Assembly (NCBI GenBank): GCA_013076295.1
Contig: RQOL01000660.1
Span: 2,976,001-3,040,000 of the forward strand
Length of the DNA: 64,000 nt
DNA from: Sanderia malayensis
Taxonomy: Eukaryota > Cnidaria > Scyphozoa > Semaeostomeae > Pelagiidae
Reading direction: 5' to 3'
Both the position numbers and the translations under genes were made by a program. Under the pieces are notes generated by a model, which was not told where the DNA came from, did no database searches, and worked only from the letters and a program-made list of their open reading frames with translations. Below, piece by piece: positions 45,949 through 61,062 of the stretch (the stretch's first letter is position 1; each line of letters begins with the position of its first letter).

Positions 45949-46665
45949 TAACGAGGTAAGCGCAAGATTGCGTCTTTCTTCTTTCCAGTTTTCCAACGCG
46001 TATTTGTTTAACCCTTCTCGCTCAGTCATTATTCATATAAATATTCTAGAATTAATATCGATACCATAAGTAGAAGCATTTTAGGTTTTGTATAAATTCA
46101 TTAACATTCAATTTTCAATGTAAATTTCAAATGTAAGCATGTAAGCGAGGCTTTGATCAGGAAAATCTTCAACTATTAAATTCGTTTTTCTTTTTTCATC
46201 GGACTAAGTTCACGCATGACAATTTTGTTGTTTTTTGGCCAAACGAGTTTGTGAAAATTAGTTGCAAGGGAATTGAAAAAAAAAATGGTGGAACTTGGTG
46301 TAGTAAGCGTCACTAGATTAAGTTTTCCTGCGCAGAATTAATTTAAGAGGAAAATGACTGAACCGTGCGGCATAAATTGAGCAAGCAACAATTAGAAATA
46401 CACAAGTTTGCGTGCACAGCGCAATGCGCAACTAAGTAGGCCCAATTTTGAAACTTGATAACGAATCAATCCCGAAACGTTGCTGGGAATGATTAATAAT
46501 AGCTAACTTTACTGGTAGCCATTATTTAAATTATTATTTCATCAACAATCAGAAAACCGACTTCTCATTTTCACAATTTTTGTTACAATACATTCATAAC
46601 ACGGTGCAGTTTTATTTTGTAAAAACCAGTTCAGATCTGAGACTGGTAGTGTCTTCAAATGCAGA

Positions 46666-49662
46666 TTATTTTGTTGTCTTGTACAATAGGAACATTGATG
46701 CCGGATCTACCGTGATTTCGTTGGTATTGCCGGGTCTTTCCACACAAACCATTGTATTCTGGTCGGTTGATACCAAATAACGAAATATTTCGGAGGTTTT
46801 TCCGCTGACTGTATGACCGATTTGTACATACATATTCTGCGGAGGGTCATATCGTCTGAATTCGAACTCCATTTGGTATTCTTCTTCATTGGGCTCGACC
46901 TTTAAAACAAACAATGAACGATATGATTAATTGTTCAGTATATTGTTCAATGTCAGCGTCAAATAGCCTTTATGAATTGTACAATGTTATCATTTAGGCC
47001 GACTGTCATAACAGCATTTGAAATCTCTTACCACAGCAACAACTTTTTGATCTGAACGTCTATAGCAAAGATATGCTTCTGTATTTGCGAACTGGAGTTT
47101 TGATTTTCCATCTGTAAGTTTGTGAAGAGCTGTCCCATCTAAAAGTATAGATTTCATTGATGTTACAAGATGGCTCTTGAGGTTATCAACGGTACATGAA
47201 GACCGAGGGAGGTGTATACTAAATTCTGGATGCCCTATTTCCTCGATTACGCGCCATGGGACGCTTATTAATTCCAGCATTTTTAGGGAGGTACTTATGC
47301 GATGTTGGGCGCTTATTCGAGAGAATAAGCGCCTTTATCAACACTACGCCATTATCAACCCTACGAAAGAATACGGTACCTTTTGTGCTTGGAATAATTG
47401 TGGTCATTCCAGTTACTGTAACCGGATAAATTCCATTACTTGTATCTGATCGTGGATCAATGCTGATATAACCCTGTCCCTGAGAAGATACAGGGGACCA
47501 TATGCGATAATAGCCAGGCGGGAAAAAGCCATTTTCAGCTGGTTTCAGTTTATCATAGTTCACCCAGAATGGAAATTCGTAATGCGCATGCTCGTGCTCA
47601 AATGCGCGGATGTGAATTTTCATGTCTTTTATTTGAAGAGCAATATCGTAACTATCCACATCCTCGTCGTTGGGTTTTACGACGTGAGAACCTGAATGCT
47701 GAAAAAAAAAACAAATTTATTATACAGTCAAATCTGCATAGTTCGAACTCTATCTAATTCGAACGAAATTCTCTGTCCCTTCAAGGATTACTGAGCAAAC
47801 CTCTATAATTCGAACTTTTTTTAATTCGAACATTTTCTCGCTTCCCCAGGGTGTTCGGATTAGACAGAGTGGACTGTATTAATAAGATTGCGATAAACAT
47901 TGAAAACCTCACGTACAGAGGCTGCAGTTATCAAGCCAGGCTTGAACCAGTAGAGGGGGGTTCAAAGGGGTTTTCAAGTGTCGCGTCCTTCACCATTGGT
48001 AAAATTCCACACCCTCAAATACTTGTAAGTAATAATTCAAGCATGCAGTTTAATCAGATACCCTCATGTAACCCAACGTATATTTTCTCATTGAATTTAA
48101 ACAAATGTCGAGGTCCATCCAAGCAATAGTGGGGGATCATATTTATTGCTTAAGGCGGATTTACACGGTACAAGTTGGCTACAAGTTTTTTCGATATTGG
48201 ACTGCAAACTTGAACTTGTATCGTGTAAATGCCCTAAAATTCTGTTCACGCCTGTTGTTTTGATTGACGTTAATCCTCCATCACAGTCGAAAAATTTCTG
48301 ACTCGATGTCAAAAAGTTTTTCAGTTCACACCATTTTTTCAAAGACGCCGCAAATCGCTACTTCACGTAAGGTTTGTTTTGATTCGCGAATCGCAGATTT
48401 TGGGAAGGAAAACTCAATTTTTGCAGCAAAATGGTTCTGATAACGGATAAAAGTTTATCTCGCGTGCGTCAACTTAAATTATCAGATTTATGAAGAAATT
48501 TATGACAAAATTTTAGCACCAGTAGTTAATTAAATACTCAAAACAAGCCATTATTAATTATGGTATAATAAAATAATAATAATAATCATTATCCATCAAA
48601 AGGTTTATTACAATATTATTTGCATTTTCATTGCTGATTATGGTGCTGCTTGTATTGCGGTGGGCCTAATATGCTTTTGGACAAATTAGCGTTGTATATA
48701 TCCATTTCTAACATGTTTTTGGCATGGTCATCTGAAATATGAAGGAAACAGTTTGAGAAACAGTTTGAGAGACGTTTGCAAACCATCTTTATGGCCCAGA
48801 ACGCGTTTCATGGCATGGGGCAATGTTGTTGCTTGTTTTGAGTATTTAATTAATTATGGTGCTGAAATTTTGTCATAAATTTCTTCATAAATCTGATAAT
48901 TTAAGTTGACGCACGCGAGATAAACTTTTATCCGTTATCAGAACCATTTTGCTGCGAAAATTGAGTTTTCCTTCCCAAAATTTGCGATTCGCGAATCAAA
49001 ACAAACCTTACGTGAAGTAGCGATTTGCGGCGTCTTTGAAAAAATGGTGTGAACTGAAAACTTTTTGACATCGAGTCAGAAATTTTTCGACTGTGATGGA
49101 GGATTAACGTCAATCAAAACAACAGGCGTGAACAGAATTTTAGGGCATTTACACGATACAAGTTCAAGTTTGCAGTCCAATATCGAAAAAACTTGTAGCC
49201 AACTTGTACCGTGTAAATCCGCCTTTAGCAACATTGAAGGGGGCATCCAAAAGGTGTTTTCCCTGCCAATGTACGAGGGTTATATGCAACATATAAAAGA
49301 TATGCATTTTAACTCACTTCTTGCCCAATTACTTCTGCAATAATTGTGCACTTATTCTGGATATCCTCAACATCTATTAAATCCACCATCGCTTCGAAAT
49401 CCTTGTTGTAAATTTTCAAGCAAAGCAAATGAAAAAATTGTTCGTGAACAGCTTCTGTTTCAACTTTGACTTTTGCTGCTTTGGCAATTTTCTTTGGAAG
49501 AATGTCCCCATAAGCATTGACGACTTCTTTTTTTAATGAATGTAAATCCGTTTGTTGAAAAGTGATGATTCGTTTATGTTTATGACCATTGTCACAATGT
49601 TCAACCAGAATTTTTTTCCCATCAGTACTGGATGATGACGATGAAGAAAACAACTTGGGCAT
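46666..49662 (-). CDS. 366-aa orphan protein with predicted beta-grasp N-terminus
   Basis: Four exons join in frame: 49662-49318, 47698-47380, 47234-47032, 46899-46666. Residues ~12-112 (GKKILVEHCDNGHKHKRIITFQQTDLH..., LCLKIYNKDFEAMVDLIDVEDI) have the strand-helix-strand rhythm and the acidic YNKDFEAMVDL patch of PB1/ubiquitin-like beta-grasp folds. This is inference, not a family match. The rest is beta-rich in three blocks, one per exon: FPFWVNYDKLKPAENGFFPP with GQGYISIDPRSD; SIHLPRSSCTVDNLK...AYLCYRR; and MEFEFRRYDPPQNMYVQIG...MFLLYKTTK. No signal peptide or TM segment. I do not recognise the whole protein. Its first intron (47699-49317) carries two transposons. Convergent with MALT1. Confidence 0.8.
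47308..47333. other. perfect 11-bp hairpin in an intron of the 366-aa gene
   Basis: GGCGCTTATTC and its exact inverse complement are separated by GAGA. It lies in the short intron between exons 2 and 3 (47235-47379). GCTTATTCGAG words recur in the MITEs at 25035 and 44200, so it is probably a transposon remnant. Confidence 0.7.
47725..47876. mobile_element. 152-bp MITE, Tc1/mariner-like, TA duplication
   Basis: It begins CAGTCAAATCTGCATAGTTC and ends GAGTGGACTG, flanked by TA on both sides, with internal ATTCGAAC words. It lies in the first intron of the 366-aa gene, 27 bp from exon 2. Confidence 0.7.
48153..49224. mobile_element. fold-back DNA transposon with ~395-bp terminal inverted repeats and TTA duplication
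   Basis: 48153-48548 is an almost exact inverse complement of about 48830-49224. The visible differences are a few bases (for example TTTTAGCACC versus TTTCAGCACC), leaving a ~280-bp centre. Flanks are GC[TTA] and [TTA]GC, a 3-bp TTA duplication typical of PIF/Harbinger elements. No transposase is encoded. It sits in the first intron of the 366-aa gene. Confidence 0.9.
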
Positions 49663-50196
49663 GATTTATCTGTTGAGGAAAACAAAGTCCTTTAATTATG
49701 AAACGCTTGAATAAAACAAATGCCACACGAGGAGTGGGGGCTGAATAGTTTCGCACTCTCTGCAGATATTGTCAATTTTATTTTTTCAAAAATTTGTTTA
49801 AAATGTTGTGTTTAATTGAAAGCAACAGAAATTGAATGAAAATGTGGGGAAAATATCGCAATTTTAGCCACCGGTGATAAAATTTAAATTAGTGTGACCT
49901 GAATTGAGCTCTATTAAAAAACTGTGGTGCGCGGTCAAATTTTGATCAAGTTTCCCATACTGACCTAACTGACCCCTATAAAAATGCTTCCCGTGTCATC
50001 AAACTGACATCATAACTGTACAACAATCTTCAACAGACCTGGGTGTGTTTGAGCTTGAAAAAAACATACTTATATTTGTCAGAAAACACTCAAAATAGGC
50101 TCATAGCGATACTCTGATCTTTGTCTTTCCATTTCCGTAAAAATCGGTATTTTAGGCTGCACACGCCCTGTCAAAAAGATTGAGGCTTGCCCGAAC

Positions 50197-50247
<51 letters not shown>

Positions 50248-51036
50248 TAACTGAAGGTTTGAGGGTTGGGGGCTCGGAGATTAGCATTCAAGCAATCATG
50301 AAGACGCAACAGTTTCTAGTGGGAAAATTTTTGTAAACTTTGTAAAGCAGTCTCCCTTCTTACATTCCTCGAATCGAAGTTCACGAATAGATGCTAACTT
50401 ATCCAGATACTTTGACGAGACCTTCTTAAAAATAATTTAAAAAAATGAAAAGGTAGCCTGACTGGAAACTGGTGTCACAGTTTCCAGTATAACAAGATTG
50501 CAATATTAAAATTTTAGCTGCAGATAAAAACACATGATAAACAAATTCAACACACTGCCATCAGTGTAGCATAGCATGTTATATAAAAATAAACTTATAT
50601 GGGTAAATAATCTGACTGAACATCCCCAGGAGACAATTATTTGCGAAGTGATGGCAAAATAAAGTCAAAAAAAGCTATCTTACCTAAAAATCTGAAAATG
50701 ATGCTGGTTCCTCACTTCTGCAAGATATCAACTGAATTAAACTGTGGGATAAAAACGAGTCTTGTTTTTGCTACAACGAACGAAACTTCAACGCCTTGTT
50801 TTTATCAACGTGTTGCAAATCACTTCACTGGTTTTGGTTTCGTTTTCGCTTCCTGTTGCAATCGTGGATAAGAAATAACAAAAGATGGAAGCGAAAAACC
50901 TTGTCAACCTTGTCAACCTTGTCAATCACAGACATTTCAAAGAAGGAAAAGAAAAGGAAGAGGAAATATGGAGAGATTGTTCTAAGAAATATGGCGTAAT
51001 GTGATTAGAGAATATTATTTTTATGCTTGTACGAAA
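49663..51036. other. intergenic, holds an AAT microsatellite
   Basis: No supported gene. An (AAT)n tract occupies about 50205-50245. Promoters of the 366-aa gene (left) and IDNK (right) should be here. Confidence 0.5.
50205..50245. repeat. (AAT)n microsatellite
   Basis: Uninterrupted AAT triplets for about 40 bp. Confidence 0.95.
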
Positions 51037-52162
51037 ATGATTTTAATAATAATGGGTGTCAGTGGATCAGGAAAGTATGACAACACTGAGTTTATTGTTT
51101 TGAACATTTTTTCACTTATTAACATGACCTATTGTACATATTTGTTGGTATTTTTTTTGCTATCGACCATCAATACGAATTCATTTAGGCCAATCACCAA
51201 ATCTTGACTTTTGAAGTTAAGTTATTGCATTATATTTTGAATTTAATTTTTTTATTATATAGATCAACAATTGGAGCAATGCTTGCACAAAGAGTAAAAA
51301 CTTATCCTTATCCATTTAATTTTAATCATCTTTTTCCATTGATGTTTCGAGAGAATCAACTTAAACGATTTTCTTTTTTAACTCATGCTACAAAGTTCTC
51401 TGTTTATTTCTTTTAGAGGTCATATTTGTTTGAAGATGCAGATAATTACCATTCTGAAAGTAACAAAATAAAGATGGCATCAGGAATTCCTTTAAATGAC
51501 AAGGTTGATCAAAATATAATTGTCATTTTTATGCATTCTGTATTTATATCTTTAATCTTTATTTCAAAGATTCAATTTCTACTCTTGAATTTAGATTGTA
51601 CAAGATACACATTTTGCAAAGATGTAATATTTATTTTTGTAAATTTGAAACTTCAGGATCGATTTCCGTGGTTGGATACTTTAAAGGCACAAATCAATAG
51701 GTATGTCAATTGTTGTTATAAGCTCAAGTAGCTCCTCTGGCTCCTGCAATATGAATTGCTATCTCAAACGCTAACAAATTTAGAAAGTCGGGTTTTTGCT
51801 TTCATAGATGGTTTCTGGAATCAACGAACGTTGTTTTGGCCTGCTCTGCTTTGAGGAAAATATACAGAGAACACATAACAGCTGAGATACAAACTTTGAA
51901 GCCTTCGATCGATGGCAATGCTTGTACAAATAAAGATAATATTTTTAATGAAAAAAATCCACTTGTTCATAGGGATGAAGTCTGTTTTATTTACTTGAAA
52001 GGAACAAGAGAGCAATTGGAAAGTCAAATCTCGTTAAGAAAAGGTCATTTTATGCCAACAACATTGCTGAACTCGCAATTTGAAGCTTTAGAAGAACCTA
52101 GTTTTCCCGAAAAATATCTCACTGTTTTGATAAGGGATAAAGAAGAAATGATAAAGGAGTAG
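51037..52162 (+). CDS. IDNK: gluconokinase (GntK/IDNK type)
   Basis: Five exons: 51037-51074, 51263-51293, 51417-51503, 51657-51700, 51808-52162. They join in frame to 184 aa, close to human IDNK (187). Residues 1-16 form the strand-P-loop MILIIMGVSGSGKST, split between exons 1 and 2. Then come EDADNYHSESNKIKMASGIPLND (gluconate-binding region), DRFPWLDTL, VVLACSALRKIYRE and the lid/C-terminal signature LRKGHFMPTTLLNSQFEALEEP. The enzyme phosphorylates D-gluconate to 6-phosphogluconate with ATP, feeding the pentose phosphate pathway. A ~25-residue lysine/asparagine-rich insert after REHITAEIQ matches the position of variable length in animal homologues. PDCD7 starts 283 bp downstream on the same strand. 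Confidence 0.95.
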
Positions 52163-52445
52163 TTGAAAAACTCAATTTGTAGTAGCCGATGTTTATTTCT
52201 ATTTGTTTCTATATGTAATTACTTTTGGCTGCCAACAACATTTGGTGGACAACAATGGTCTTATTGTCGCTAATGGGTCGCTAATGAAGTAACTTGAGCC
52301 AACTCAAACCCAGCCGCAGCCCACAGCACCAACACCACGGCCACAGTTGAAGAAGGTAAATCTCGAATGATGTGACAACAATGGTGAAATTCATTGCCAA
52401 AGTCGAATAATTATTTCAACAAAAGGCATCTAAATTGTTTCTACA

Positions 52446-55400
52446 ATGCATCAAAATAATAAATATCCACGATGGCATCAAAATAATGCTTCCAATAGCT
52501 CAGATAACTTCAGTGGAAGAAGAAATGCCAATACAAGGTGGCGCTATCCTCTGCCTAGGCCATCTTTTCAACAGCAACAATGGCGAAGTACCACTGGATT
52601 TAATACTTCGCGAACTGACCAAGGATTTGATAATTATATGCAGACAAATAGAGTGCAAGCTACAAACGATGGTCGACAAAATACAGATGATTTACAAGGA
52701 TCTTTAAAAAGTACACTTCGAAATTCTGATAATCAATATGCAAACTTCAATCCGAACCCAAATACCAATATATCATTTGATAATCATCTAAATGTTCATC
52801 CACATGGACCTATTGGGGTTGATATGCGGCAACACCATTTTCATCCAGGTCATGCTCCAAGACATTTGCCTCCATTTGCGAATTACCCTCCTCCTTTTAT
52901 ACAGAACTTTTCATTGGAAACCCCACCCCCATATTTACCCCATGTTCCATTTGCACCCTATTTACAAAATCCTGATGTTAATGTCGACAAAGATACAAAC
53001 GTCAATGAGGATGATAAGAAACTCATCCAAGAATGGCTGCGAGAAAGAAATATAAAAAAGACTGAAGCTAAATCTATCCAGATGGAACCAAGTGTTAAGG
53101 TACCAAGAGAAAGATTGCTCTTCATAAAGTATTTCTATTTAGGAATGAATTATTTTTAGTGATTTTTATATGCATTCCAGATAACTGATGCAAAAAGAAT
53201 GCTTACGGAATATCTCTGTGGAGTCAATGAATTAGTGGAGAATAGAGATCGTCTTAGTCAAAGTCTTCAAGCGAGTGAACCAGACTGGTCAGAAGTGGCA
53301 GAAAAATGCGAGAAATTAATGGTAAGAATTATTATGTAAATTGGACAACAGAAAGAAAGTAAAGCATATTATTTGTCGGTATGGTGCAATCCTGGCATAA
53401 TACCCCATTTGGTTGTATACAAGGCACAGCACACTCTCATATCTGTTTCTTTGCCCTTGATTTTTATTGTGAATTAATTGGATAAATTATCGCCAAATTT
53501 GATATTGTTTTGTTTGCCAGGACCATTTGAAAAATGTACAGTTGGTCTTGTTTAATCCAAGTTGCATGGAGAAATTGCAAGGTGAAGTAAAGAAACGGCA
53601 GAAAAAGAGGGTAAAGTATATTCATATTTCATGCATTATTCTTTTAATCAAGTGACAATTCAAGTGGCATATATTGGTCATTATATTCTTTAAGGAAAGG
53701 CAAAGAAAAAAACGAGAGTTAAATGCCAAAGAAAAGCAAAAAAAGCTGGAAAAAGCTGTACTTTGGGATCAGAAAATTGATGAGTGGAGACAGAGGATTC
53801 TGTCAGATATTCACTCCAAAAAACTGGTATGCATACTCAAAATATTCCTATTAATATTTTGCTATGTTTCTTTGTTATACTGGTTTATATCAGTTTTATC
53901 GGTAAAATTAGATGAAACTTTTTAGTTTGTTTGTGTTTGTTTAGCAATGAATAGTAAATTTGTGTATTGCAATATTTGGCAGCTGCCTTGCTATGACAGC
54001 AAACAGCCCCTTTTTAACTTGAAGACCTTAGTTTATTTTTAATTTTTTTTCAAGACGGATTCCTTAAAATCAGAAGCGGGTAAATCATTAATGGAAGTTA
54101 GAAAGAAGAAAAGCGAGTCATCAAAGTATCTGGATAAGTTAACATCTATTCACGAACTTCGAGGAATAAGAAGGGAGACAGCTTTACAAAGAGGCGTTTT
54201 CATCTTTGGTGAAGAGGACAGGAAGTTTGAGAAGAGAATCAAAAGCTTGATTGATTTGCTTGAAAATAGAATTGATGAATATAAAGACGAAGAGAAAACA
54301 CTGGTTGTTATGTTAGAAGAAGAAAAAGAACAAATTCAAAAGGAGGACGAGAAAAAGAGGAAAAATCAAATGCAAAATGGTTTGTATTTTATAACCAACA
54401 ATAATATAATTCTTCTAATTCGTGTGTGCTTCTTATTTCACCATCAATATTAGGAATTCTCATCACCCTGATCACGTGTCTGTCTAATCTCGGCTCCAAT
54501 CATTGACGCTTAAGTTTTCTCTCCCAGCATCCCACGCGGCCTCGGCCATATCTGCTACTGTATAAGAACAATAGACTCACTACATTACGGCCCAGTGCCT
54601 CGCTCGTAACTCGCTCAACACAAGCTCACCTCAACCCAGCGAATAAAGCGAATGAGGCACAGGGACGCAATGTAGTGAGTCTATAAGAACAACACAGAAC
54701 TAAATTCAAATTGAATTGATTTTATATTTTTATTTTCAAGAACATGTTCGCGTATTTGGTTACGATCCACTTCTTGAATGCCGTCGCTATTGGCAACAGG
54801 CCGAAGAGAGCTCCCTTTCTCTTGTTCAAATCAGGTAAATATATTATCATTCTTAAAACCTCTGCTTTTATCCAGTTTCTGATACGAAAGCTCCTCAAGT
54901 GATCCCACCAAACATTTTGTTACATGGGTAACTCATTAAACCAAAGTTATGTGAGGGTTCAATCCTCTGCAGGCGATGCTTTCGCTAGCTCGAACTCGCG
55001 TACGGTCGGGACCACAAGCTATATGCTGTCAGCCAACTCCACTATCCAATCTTTTGATGTCCGTAAATGTCATTGGGAGACACATTGATAAAGCTATCAC
55101 AGTTGCAATGGGTATTTAGTATAAACATTCGTACCTATTTCTTTGGTCGATGTATTTTTAGCTTGTTATACTGGCTGTTAACATTGCTGGTGTGATGTGA
55201 AACCAATAATCAGGACTAAAGCATCTAGCAATTGATTAAAAAGATATGTTTTGAAATGATTGCCTGCAAAAAATTATGGAAAGAGGTGTAGACAAAAGCT
55301 TGCAAGCAAGCAAGCTTCATTTTCCTTGTTAAGCTGCGACTAAACTTTCACCAAACAGTGAAGTAGTTCAAGGGGCTAGATGTTAGCTTGCTTCTGTCGT

Positions 55401-56616
55401 ATGTCAAGCCCGCATATTAATTCGATAGCCGAATGACTTGCTATGCGGGCTTGTGGGGGCCAATTTCAAATCTGGCATGACGCATGTATGTAGAGCATAG
55501 CGGTAGATGACTAATATCAACAGGTGAAGGATGACTATATGTCTTGTGCTTTGACCATATGCTATTCTCTACTGCTAAGAAGCGCCACTGTGGACTAGCG
55601 GTAACTTACCTGCACACTAACCTCGAGACCACTGGTTCAAAACCTGGCGAGAGCATCTACTTTGTGTTTTGATCAATTTGTAATTTAAATGTCTTGAAGG
55701 TGGGCGTGTATGCGCAGTGCCCTAGATTGGCTACTACGCAGGAGTTTGCATGACGTAATAGTACTGATAGTGTCTTGTGTATCAGTTATATTACTGGCAG
55801 TGGCTGATGGTTGAGTTAGGGTTAGGGTTAGGGTTTGGGTTTAAGGTGGGTGTGCGTGCGTAGTGCCATATATAGGTTACTGCGCAGGAGTATGCATGAC
55901 GTAATACTACTAGCAGTGGCTGATGGTTGAGTTAGGGTTAGGGTTTGGGTTTGGGTTAGGGTTAGTATGCCCTAAAGGTGGGTGTGTATGCGCAGTGTCA
56001 TATATAGGCTACTGCGCAGGATTATGGATGACGTAATACTACGGACGGTGTCTGATATATCAATTAGTGTCAGGGTTAGTGTTAGGGTTAGGGCTAGTAT
56101 GCCCTAAAGGTGGGTGTGTATGCGCAGTGTCATATATAGGCTACTGCGCAGGAGTATGGATGATGTAATACTACTGACTGTGTCTGATGTATCAGTTAGG
56201 GTTAGGGTTAGGGCTATGGTTAAGGCTAGGGTTAGGGTTAGGGTTAGTGTGGCCTAAATATGGGTGTGTATGCGCAGTGTCATATGTCGGCTACTGCGCA
56301 GGAGTATGCATGACGTAATACTACTGGGAGTGTCGTGTATCAGTTAGGGTTAGGGTTAGGAAACGACTCGATTATATTCTGCTGAGTAAACACGTCTCTA
56401 CGCTGACGGTTATGGTAAAGTCGCTATAGTTTAAACCCCGTTGGTGTTGTTCTTAGGATGTTATTTTTCATTTTTAGGCGTCTTTGGGATGTTTACATTG
56501 TTCCTGATGACATTCCGGGAGCGGATCATATACCGGATGGGTGGGTTCAGCCCGAACCCGGAAAAAACCAGGCCTGGGATCAGTATCTGAAGAAACACGA
56601 TGGATCCATTGGATAG
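52446..56616 (+). CDS. PDCD7: PDCD7, U11/U12 di-snRNP 59K-type protein
   Basis: Seven exons: 52446-53099, 53181-53321, 53521-53610, 53695-53826, 54055-54379, 54741-54834, 56478-56616. They join in frame to 524 aa. The N-terminal ~190 residues are low-complexity and rich in Asn, Gln, Pro and His. The middle (~220-450) is a long charged coiled coil. The C-terminus carries the conserved block RLWDVYIVPDDIPGADHIPDGWVQP, matching the human ending around WDQYLVPSDHPKGNFVPQGWVLP. In humans this is the U11-59K component bridging the U11/U12 di-snRNP that recognises minor introns. The last intron (54835-56477) contains palindromic telomere-like repeats, and the intron before it contains a MITE. Confidence 0.92.
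54572..54683. mobile_element. 112-bp MITE with 15-bp perfect TIRs and 9-bp target duplication
   Basis: TAGACTCACTACATT at the left is the exact inverse complement of AATGTAGTGAGTCTA at the right. TAAGAACAA flanks the element on both sides (54563-54571 and 54684-54692). The interior is largely palindromic (GTGCCTCGCTCG...GCGAATGAGGCAC). A 9-bp duplication fits Mutator-like (8-11 bp) better than mariner or Harbinger. It lies in a PDCD7 intron. Truncated relatives are at 7398 and 12358. Confidence 0.92.
55590..55662 (+). repeat. possible tRNA-derived SINE head
   Basis: TGGACTAGCGGTAAC followed ~35 bp later by GGTTCAAAACC resembles RNA polymerase III A and B boxes. No clear cloverleaf or tail was established. 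In a PDCD7 intron. Confidence 0.3.
55700..56365. repeat. five ~130-150-bp units with TGCGCAG palindrome, TGACGTAAT and TTAGGG runs
   Basis: TGCGCAGTG-type words start at about 55711, 55857, 55989, 56121 and 56271. Each unit reads TGCGCAGTG..ATATAGGCTACTGCGCAGGAGTATG(C/G)ATGACGTAATACTACT, then GTTAGGGTTAGGG runs. The core matches the satellite at 5470-7330 (inverted TGCGCAGTA/TACTGCGCA and TGACGTAAT) but with diverged spacers. It lies in the last PDCD7 intron. Confidence 0.9.
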
Positions 56617-57318
56617 GTTATCATTTTTAGATATGTCTGATATAGATTTATCAAATGCGCCAATGTATATTGATACTGAAATTAATCATTTAGCAGTGTT
56701 TATTGTTAATATCAATATTTATTTTTGTGAAGATCAACCAAAGATGAGTTTTTTAGTTAAATGCTGACTAGCATTTTGTTTGTTTCTTTCCTTTAGCTTT
56801 AACATTGAGAAATTATTTTACCTTTTCCATGTCCTGATTTATAGAATTAGAAGGATCATTTAGAATTCCGATTTAACCTTCACTCAAGTTTTTTTCTCAA
56901 ATTTTTTGTTTTTTCTTTGATGAATAAATGGGACAAGTAAAAGAGAATTGACCCTTCACCTTGAAGCCTGAACCCCGAACATTGGGTCAAGATGCAAAGG
57001 GGGCTGCAGAACTGTAAACGAGGTTGCAGGAATTTTCGATTTTTCTTTTCGATCGAATTTGCAACAGTTGCGTGCGAATAATTTTAAAATCTTGTGATTT
57101 TATGAAAATTGTTAATTTTACGATTATAATATGGATTGATGGTTGAGTGAGTGATATCTTGGGAATTATTAGTGGAGATCAAGATAATTACGTTACTTCT
57201 GAATGTCTGAAGACAGCATAACCAACACACCTTCTCATCTCTTTGGCCTAACCATTCACTCCCCATCCCTGCAGCGATCTTGGATTGCTTAGAGGTGCTT
57301 TGGTAAGCGCCAACTAAC
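56617..57318. other. intergenic between PDCD7 and DCAF12
   Basis: PDCD7 3'UTR and the DCAF12 promoter/5'UTR region; no further gene seen. Confidence 0.5.
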
Positions 57319-60274
<2,956 letters not shown>

Positions 60275-61062
60275 CGTTCCAATTTCTATAGAATTGAAGT
60301 CCAGCTTTAGGAATCGATTAGAAAACAATAAATTGACGTAGAAATTCAAAATGAATTGTGATTACTTTCCATTTATTATATATTGCATATATGAATTATA
60401 TTAACAGATAGATTTCTCTTTTAAAGGAAGCTTTTTATATCACGGTGAATACAATGTATTATAGTTACATTAAGTGTTATCAACCCCGAAGTTTTGCACC
60501 ATTTATTATTATTGCGTCCAGAAATTGTCGAATCACAAGGTTAATTCTTATAACAGTAAGTGCTAAGACACCCTTTAAAAGAAGGACGTGGTTTTCAAGG
60601 GGTTAACATCTAGATGAGTTGCCATCTCTAACTATTCTGTTATAATTATTCTTGTTAATATAGTTAATTTCAGTTTATAGTTTTTAATTTATGATTTTAA
60701 GCATAGCTTACTCTATATTTCAAATTATATCACCATATAATTAATTGTCATCTTATTATTCACATTATGTTTTCATTATTATTTCATTAATGTAGTTTGG
60801 GTAAGAGTTCATATTGGATTGTGTATTATTTGTTTATTTGTATGTCAACAAATAGATTAGAAGCAGAAGAAACCTGTGATAAAAAGGTAATGAAAGCCAA
60901 CAAAGTAGATTGTTAGATTGCAGAAAGTAATTAGAATTCTCAAGTATATTTACACAAATAAAATATTTGAAACACAAGCTCTCCAACCAAGAGTTCTTCA
61001 CAACATTGCACAATTTTCTTCTGAAAAAAATCTTAAATTTATATAATAAAGACAGCATCACA
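60275..61062. other. shared 3' region of DCAF12 and KGD4
   Basis: AT-rich 3'UTR and intergenic sequence of two convergent genes. No additional gene supported. Confidence 0.5.

Noticed and set aside
55380..55480. tRNA gene near the GCCCGCATA/TATGCGGGC hairpin
   Set aside because: The stem is a simple inverted repeat; no cloverleaf or anticodon arm could be drawn.
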